Part shown: positions 6,454-6,462 of the stretch, piece by piece | Layout: each line of letters starts with the position of its first letter | Numbering within the stretch: position 1 is the first letter of the stretch | Assembly: GCA_902782985.1 (NCBI GenBank) | Contig: CACZPC010000167.1 | Span: 1-6,462, forward strand | Origin: Oscillospiraceae bacterium | Lineage (GTDB): Bacteria > Bacillota > Clostridia > Saccharofermentanales > Saccharofermentanaceae | Direction of reading: 5' to 3' | DNA: 6,462 nt | The notes under the pieces: generated by a model | Told to the model about the DNA's origin: nothing | Seen by the model: the letters and a program-made list of their open reading frames with translations, nothing else | Database searches by the model: none | Program-made: the position numbers and the translations under genes

Positions 6454-6462
6454 ATGTTAAAG
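6454..6462 (+). CDS. First codons of a further gene, cut by the window end
   Basis: Only ATG and two more codons (M-L-K) are in the window. The start is supported by GGGAG at 6442-6446, 7 nt upstream, and by the preceding terminator and possible -10 box. An in-frame ATG at 6430 would give MRVIGRVYMLK, but its GGAAGG is only 1 nt away, too close for normal use. Nothing can be said of the product. Confidence 0.5.

Overview
The window looks like chromosomal DNA of a Clostridia-type Firmicute, probably an anaerobe of the Lachnospiraceae/Oscillospiraceae sort. This is inferred from purine-rich AGGAG/AAGGA ribosome sites, TATAAT-type promoters often with an upstream TG, compact hairpin-plus-T terminators, a DUF1848 protein, and an aldo/keto reductase carrying two iron-sulfur cysteine clusters. 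No species can be named. There are no mobile elements, tRNA or rRNA genes, or CRISPR arrays.

Bases 1-2360 hold the 3' end of a tryptophan operon on the + strand: the C-terminal part of trpF, then complete trpB and trpA. The genes overlap (trpF/trpB by 4 nt, trpB/trpA by 8 nt) and end at a strong intrinsic terminator. TrpF makes carboxyphenylaminodeoxyribulose phosphate. The next step, TrpC, is not in the window. TrpA then releases indole, and TrpB joins it to serine.

Bases 2400-3215 hold a single-gene unit with its own extended -10 promoter and terminator. It encodes an unusual 232-residue protein: a long Ala/Lys/Glu helix followed by a two-span membrane domain. Bases 3234-4163 (- strand) encode a DUF1848 protein with a C-terminal CxxxCxxC motif, convergent with the coil gene. 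A 126-bp divergent intergenic region holds promoters for both directions and a 7-bp dyad, and leads to a PHP-domain metal-dependent hydrolase at 4290-5057 (+).

Bases 5130-6365 hold another single-gene unit: promoter, an aldo/keto reductase with two C-terminal Cys clusters, and a terminator. At the right edge a promoter-like sequence and a good ribosome site lead into the first codons of one more + strand gene. The trp genes form one pathway. The remaining genes look like independent small units, with no sequence evidence that they act together. The best candidates for new biology are the Ala/Lys-helix membrane protein, and the DUF1848 protein with its apparently leaderless start and shared control region with the PHP gene.
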